Assembly (NCBI GenBank): GCA_002491165.1 | Contig: DKVK01000015.1 | Span: forward strand, 1-14,756 | Length of the DNA: 14,756 nucleotides | DNA from: Porphyromonadaceae bacterium UBA7180 | GTDB taxonomy: Bacteria; Bacteroidota; Bacteroidia; Bacteroidales; Muribaculaceae | Direction: 5' to 3' | Shown here: positions 12,302 to 14,756 of the stretch, one piece after another | How positions within the stretch are numbered: the stretch's first letter is position 1 | How the letters are laid out: every line of letters starts with the position of its first letter | The notes under the pieces: generated by a model | What the model saw: the letters and a program-made list of their open reading frames with translations, nothing else | Told to the model about the DNA's origin: nothing | Databases searched by the model: none | Made by a program: the position numbers and the translations under genes

Positions 12302-14443
12302 ATGGAAACGAAGTACATAAAGGGAGTGGGCGAAAAACGGGCCAAGTTGCTCGCCAAGGATCTGGGCATCAACGATGTCCGGGAACTGCTCTACTACTTC
12401 CCCTACCGCTATGTGGACCGCAGCAAGTTCTACCGCATAGCCGACTTCGACGGCGAAATGCCCATGGTCCAGGTGCGCGGCCGCTTCGTCCGTTTCGCCG
12501 AAGAGGGAGAGGGTGCCAAACGCCGCCGCGTGGGACTCTTCAACGACGGACGTTCCATTATGGAGGTAGTATGGTTCTCGGGGCTGAAATACATCGCCGA
12601 GAGCGTGGTCTGCGGCGTGGAATACGTCCTCTTCGGCAAGCCGAGTTTCTACCGCGGGGCATACTCCATGGTGCATCCGGAAATAGAACGTGCCGACGCC
12701 GGCCGTGCACCCACGGGTTTCCGCGGCACATATACACTCTCCGAGAACGCCCGGCACAGCAACTTCACCCAGAAGTCGCTCTCCGGCATAGTTGCCAACG
12801 CGCTGGAGACCAAATACTTCCAAGAGTTCCCGGAAACACTCCCCTCCGAAGTCACCACGGCGCTCCACCTCATGCCCGTGCGCGACGCCATACGCAACAT
12901 GCACTTTCCGCAGAACACGCGCGACCTCCAGGCGGCACGCGAGCGTTTCAAGTTCGAAGAACTTTTCTACATAGAGCTCAACATCCTGCGTTACGCGCGC
13001 CGGCGCAGCGCCTCGATACGCGGGCACGTCTTCGGCCGGATAGGCCACTATTTCAACACCTTCTACAACAATGTCCTACCCTTCCCGCTTACGGAAGCGC
13101 AAAAGCGCGTGCTCCGCGAGATACGCGGCGACATGCGCCACGGGCGCCAGATGAACCGCCTGCTCCAGGGCGACGTGGGCTGCGGCAAGACACTCGTGGC
13201 ATTCATGGCCATGCTCATGGCGCTCGACAACGGCTATCAGGCCGCCATAATGGCGCCCACCGAAATCCTGGCGCAACAGCACTACGAGACGCTCAGCGCG
13301 TGGTGCGCACCGCTGGGGATAAAGTGCGCGCGCCTTACCGGAAGCACGCGCACCAAGCCTCGCCGTGACATCGACGCCGCCCTGCGCGACGGCTCGCTGC
13401 AAATCCTCGTGGGCACACATGCGCTGCTCGAGGAGAAGGTGGTTTTCGCCAACCTCGGCATAGCCATCATCGACGAACAACACCGCTTCGGGGTGGCTCA
13501 GCGTGCCAAGATGTGGAATAAGGGCGAGACACCGCCCCACGTCCTCGTAATGACTGCCACCCCGATTCCGCGAACGCTGGCAATGACCGTCTACGGCGAC
13601 CTCGAAGTCTCCGTGATAGACGAGCTTCCGCCCGGACGCAAACCGGTGGAGACATGGCTCCGCTACGACGAAAACCGAGGCGAAGTGGACCGCCTAATAG
13701 CTTCGCAGCTCCGACAGGGACGGCAAATATATATGGTGTATCCCCTCGTGCACCAGAACGACAAACTCAACCTCAAGAGCCTTGAAAAAGACCTCGAATA
13801 CGTGCGCGAAAAGTACCCTCATTACACAGTGGTATGCGTGCACGGTCAGCTCAAAGCCGCCGAGAAGGATTACCAGATGCAACAGTTCGTCAGCGGCGAG
13901 GCGCAGATCATGGTCGCCACCACAGTGATAGAGGTTGGAGTCAACGTCCCCAACGCCTCGGTCATGGTAATAGAGAACGCCGAGCGCTTCGGTCTCTCGC
14001 AGCTCCACCAGCTGCGGGGACGCGTGGGACGCGGCGCCGACCGCAGTTTCTGCGTGCTCATGTCCAAATACAAAATAGCGGCCGAGACGCGCAAACGGCT
14101 AACGGTGATGACGCAGACCACCGACGGATTCCTGGTTTCGGAAGCGGACATGCAGATGCGCGGTCCCGGCGACATGGAGGGCACCATGCAGAGCGGCCTC
14201 CCCTTCAAGCTGCAAGTGGCCAACCTCGCCCGCGACGGCCAGATACTGACCCGTGCCCGTCAGGAAGCCGAAGCCATCCTCGCCGCCAATCCGCAACTCG
14301 TAGCCGCCGAGCCAGCAGCCGATGCCACACCCGACAGTCAGCCCGACCCCGCCTACCGCCTTTCCGAAGAGGGCCTCGCCACGCTGCGCCGCGAAATGCG
14401 CCTACGCTTCGACGGGCAGACCGACTGGTCGCTGATCTCCTGA
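12302..14443 (+). CDS. recG: ATP-dependent DNA helicase RecG
   Basis: A 713-residue superfamily 2 translocase that reverses stalled replication forks and processes branched DNA. Residues 1 to about 260 include the wedge/OB-fold domain that grips the junction, beginning with a helix-hairpin-like KGVGEKRAKLLAKDLG. The helicase core follows: Q-type QKRVLREI (267-274), Walker A GDVGCGKT (290-297), APTEILAQQ (318-326), DEQHRFG (391-397), and TATPIPRTL (418-426). In the second lobe are TTVIEVGVNVPNAS and the motif VI QLRGRVGRG. The RecG-specific C-terminal region is present (MRGPGDMEGTMQSG). It is slightly longer than E. coli RecG (693) because of an Ala/Pro-rich insertion near the C-terminus. It is the last gene of the operon, 15 bases after ispD. 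Confidence 0.96.
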   Translation: METKYIKGVGEKRAKLLAKDLGINDVRELLYYFPYRYVDRSKFYRIADFDGEMPMVQVRGRFVRFAEEGEGAKRRRVGLFNDGRSIMEVVWFSGLKYIAESVVCGVEYVLFGKPSFYRGAYSMVHPEIERADAGRAPTGFRGTYTLSENARHSNFTQKSLSGIVANALETKYFQEFPETLPSEVTTALHLMPVRDAIRNMHFPQNTRDLQAARERFKFEELFYIELNILRYARRRSASIRGHVFGRIGHYFNTFYNNVLPFPLTEAQKRVLREIRGDMRHGRQMNRLLQGDVGCGKTLVAFMAMLMALDNGYQAAIMAPTEILAQQHYETLSAWCAPLGIKCARLTGSTRTKPRRDIDAALRDGSLQILVGTHALLEEKVVFANLGIAIIDEQHRFGVAQRAKMWNKGETPPHVLVMTATPIPRTLAMTVYGDLEVSVIDELPPGRKPVETWLRYDENRGEVDRLIASQLRQGRQIYMVYPLVHQNDKLNLKSLEKDLEYVREKYPHYTVVCVHGQLKAAEKDYQMQQFVSGEAQIMVATTVIEVGVNVPNASVMVIENAERFGLSQLHQLRGRVGRGADRSFCVLMSKYKIAAETRKRLTVMTQTTDGFLVSEADMQMRGPGDMEGTMQSGLPFKLQVANLARDGQILTRARQEAEAILAANPQLVAAEPAADATPDSQPDPAYRLSEEGLATLRREMRLRFDGQTDWSLIS

Positions 14444-14444
14444 T

Positions 14445-14475
14445 GCCGGAGGCCCGGTTCCTCGGTTTCTCCGGC
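14445..14475 (+). terminator. Possible terminator after recG
   Basis: GCCGGAG (14445-14451) pairs with CTCCGGC (14469-14475) directly after the recG stop. The downstream sequence is C/T-rich (TTCCTCTC) with no clean T-run, so efficiency is uncertain. Confidence 0.4.
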
Positions 14476-14562
14476 TTCCTCTCGCCCCGCTCGCCCCTCG
14501 GCTTCTTTCGCAATCAAGATAAGCCGCCTGATAATAGGATTTTCCGCCCCTACCCCTCTTCA

Positions 14563-14570
14563 CAAAGTTA
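14563..14570 (-). promoter_or_regulatory. Isolated TAACTTTG -7 element facing recG
   Basis: On the minus strand 14570-14563 reads TAACTTTG, but no TTTG lies at the usual distance upstream and no minus-strand gene follows. It would produce an RNA antisense to the recG 3' end, or it is a non-functional match. Confidence 0.3.
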
Positions 14571-14617
14571 CGTATCAGCCTCAGATCCTTATTTTTTTAC
14601 ATTTTCGCCCCCAATTA

Positions 14618-14649
14618 TTTGGTCAATACAATTTTTTAATGTAATTTTG
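14618..14649 (+). promoter_or_regulatory. Canonical promoter reading out of the window
   Basis: TTTG (14618-14621), a 20-base spacer and TAATTTTG (14642-14649) match the Bacteroidota consensus. Transcription would start near 14656 and continue past the window end, with at least 100 bases of AT-rich leader and no start codon followed by a long frame inside the window. Confidence 0.7.
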
Positions 14650-14756
14650 AGATTGGAATCAATGTCCAACCGACAAATTTCACTATATCAAATCTTAATT
14701 AGGGTTTACTGAATAATAGATAATAAGCTGTATAACATGTAATTGAGTTGCTCAAA

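Larger units (their letters stand above)
14444..14756. other. Intergenic region downstream of recG
   Basis: These 313 bases run to the window end. They start with the recG hairpin and a C/T-rich stretch, then become AT-rich from about 14570. They contain a leftward-facing -7-like box (14563-14570) and a canonical rightward promoter (14618-14649). Frames continuing from the recG shadow are not credible. The last 100 bases are probably the leader of a gene that begins outside the window. Confidence 0.6.

Noticed and set aside
11743..13368. Long plus-strand open frame (541 codons) across ispD and recG
   Set aside because: It runs out of frame through two well-supported genes and encodes an Arg/Pro/His-rich sequence typical of the shadow of GC-rich coding DNA.
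13834..14712. Plus-strand open frame (292 codons) from inside recG into the downstream spacer
   Set aside because: It starts inside recG, is arginine-rich with no domain, and reads through the putative terminator and the next promoter.
1..14756. Insertion sequences, integrase, attachment sites, CRISPR array
   Set aside because: No transposase or integrase protein, no regularly spaced direct repeats and no duplicated tRNA end were found. The AT-rich island lacks visible flanking direct repeats.

Overview
The window looks like a chromosomal segment from a gut-type Bacteroidales bacterium, perhaps near the Muribaculaceae; this assignment is an inference. The support is that intergenic regions carry the Bacteroidota promoter signature (TTTG, about 20 bases, TAnnTTTG) instead of sigma70 boxes, biotin synthesis uses a BioG-BioC fusion, a BspA-type leucine-rich-repeat protein is present, and most genes are fairly GC-rich between AT-rich spacers.

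Layout. (1) Positions 23-94, minus strand: initiator tRNA-fMet with its own promoter. (2) 456-1989, plus: a two-gene unit of a TetR-family regulator and a FabH-like ketoacyl-ACP synthase III, ending in a strong hairpin shared with the convergent biotin operon. (3) 5849-2069, minus: bioA, bioF and bioG-bioC, each joined to the next by a 4-base ATGA stop/start overlap. Together they cover malonyl-ACP methylation, pimeloyl-ACP methyl ester hydrolysis, KAPA synthesis and DAPA synthesis; bioD and bioB are not in the window. (4) 6116-10698, plus: a compositionally distinct, more AT-rich island with its own canonical promoter. It holds a 758-residue right-handed beta-helix (tailspike/pectate-lyase-like) protein without a signal peptide, a long GC-rich hairpin, and a secreted BspA-like protein whose final part returns to GC-rich composition and resembles a type IX secretion C-terminal domain. 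(5) 10739-14475, plus: a housekeeping operon fabG-ispD-recG (fatty-acid reduction, MEP isoprenoid pathway, replication-fork repair) behind a canonical promoter and a leader hairpin. (6) 14476-14756: AT-rich spacer with a canonical promoter reading out of the window.

The housekeeping parts are ordinary. The least explained part is the two-gene island between the biotin operon and fabG. I see no integrase, transposase, CRISPR array or recognised defence system, and I do not claim a new system; the beta-helix/BspA pair is the best candidate for something undescribed.
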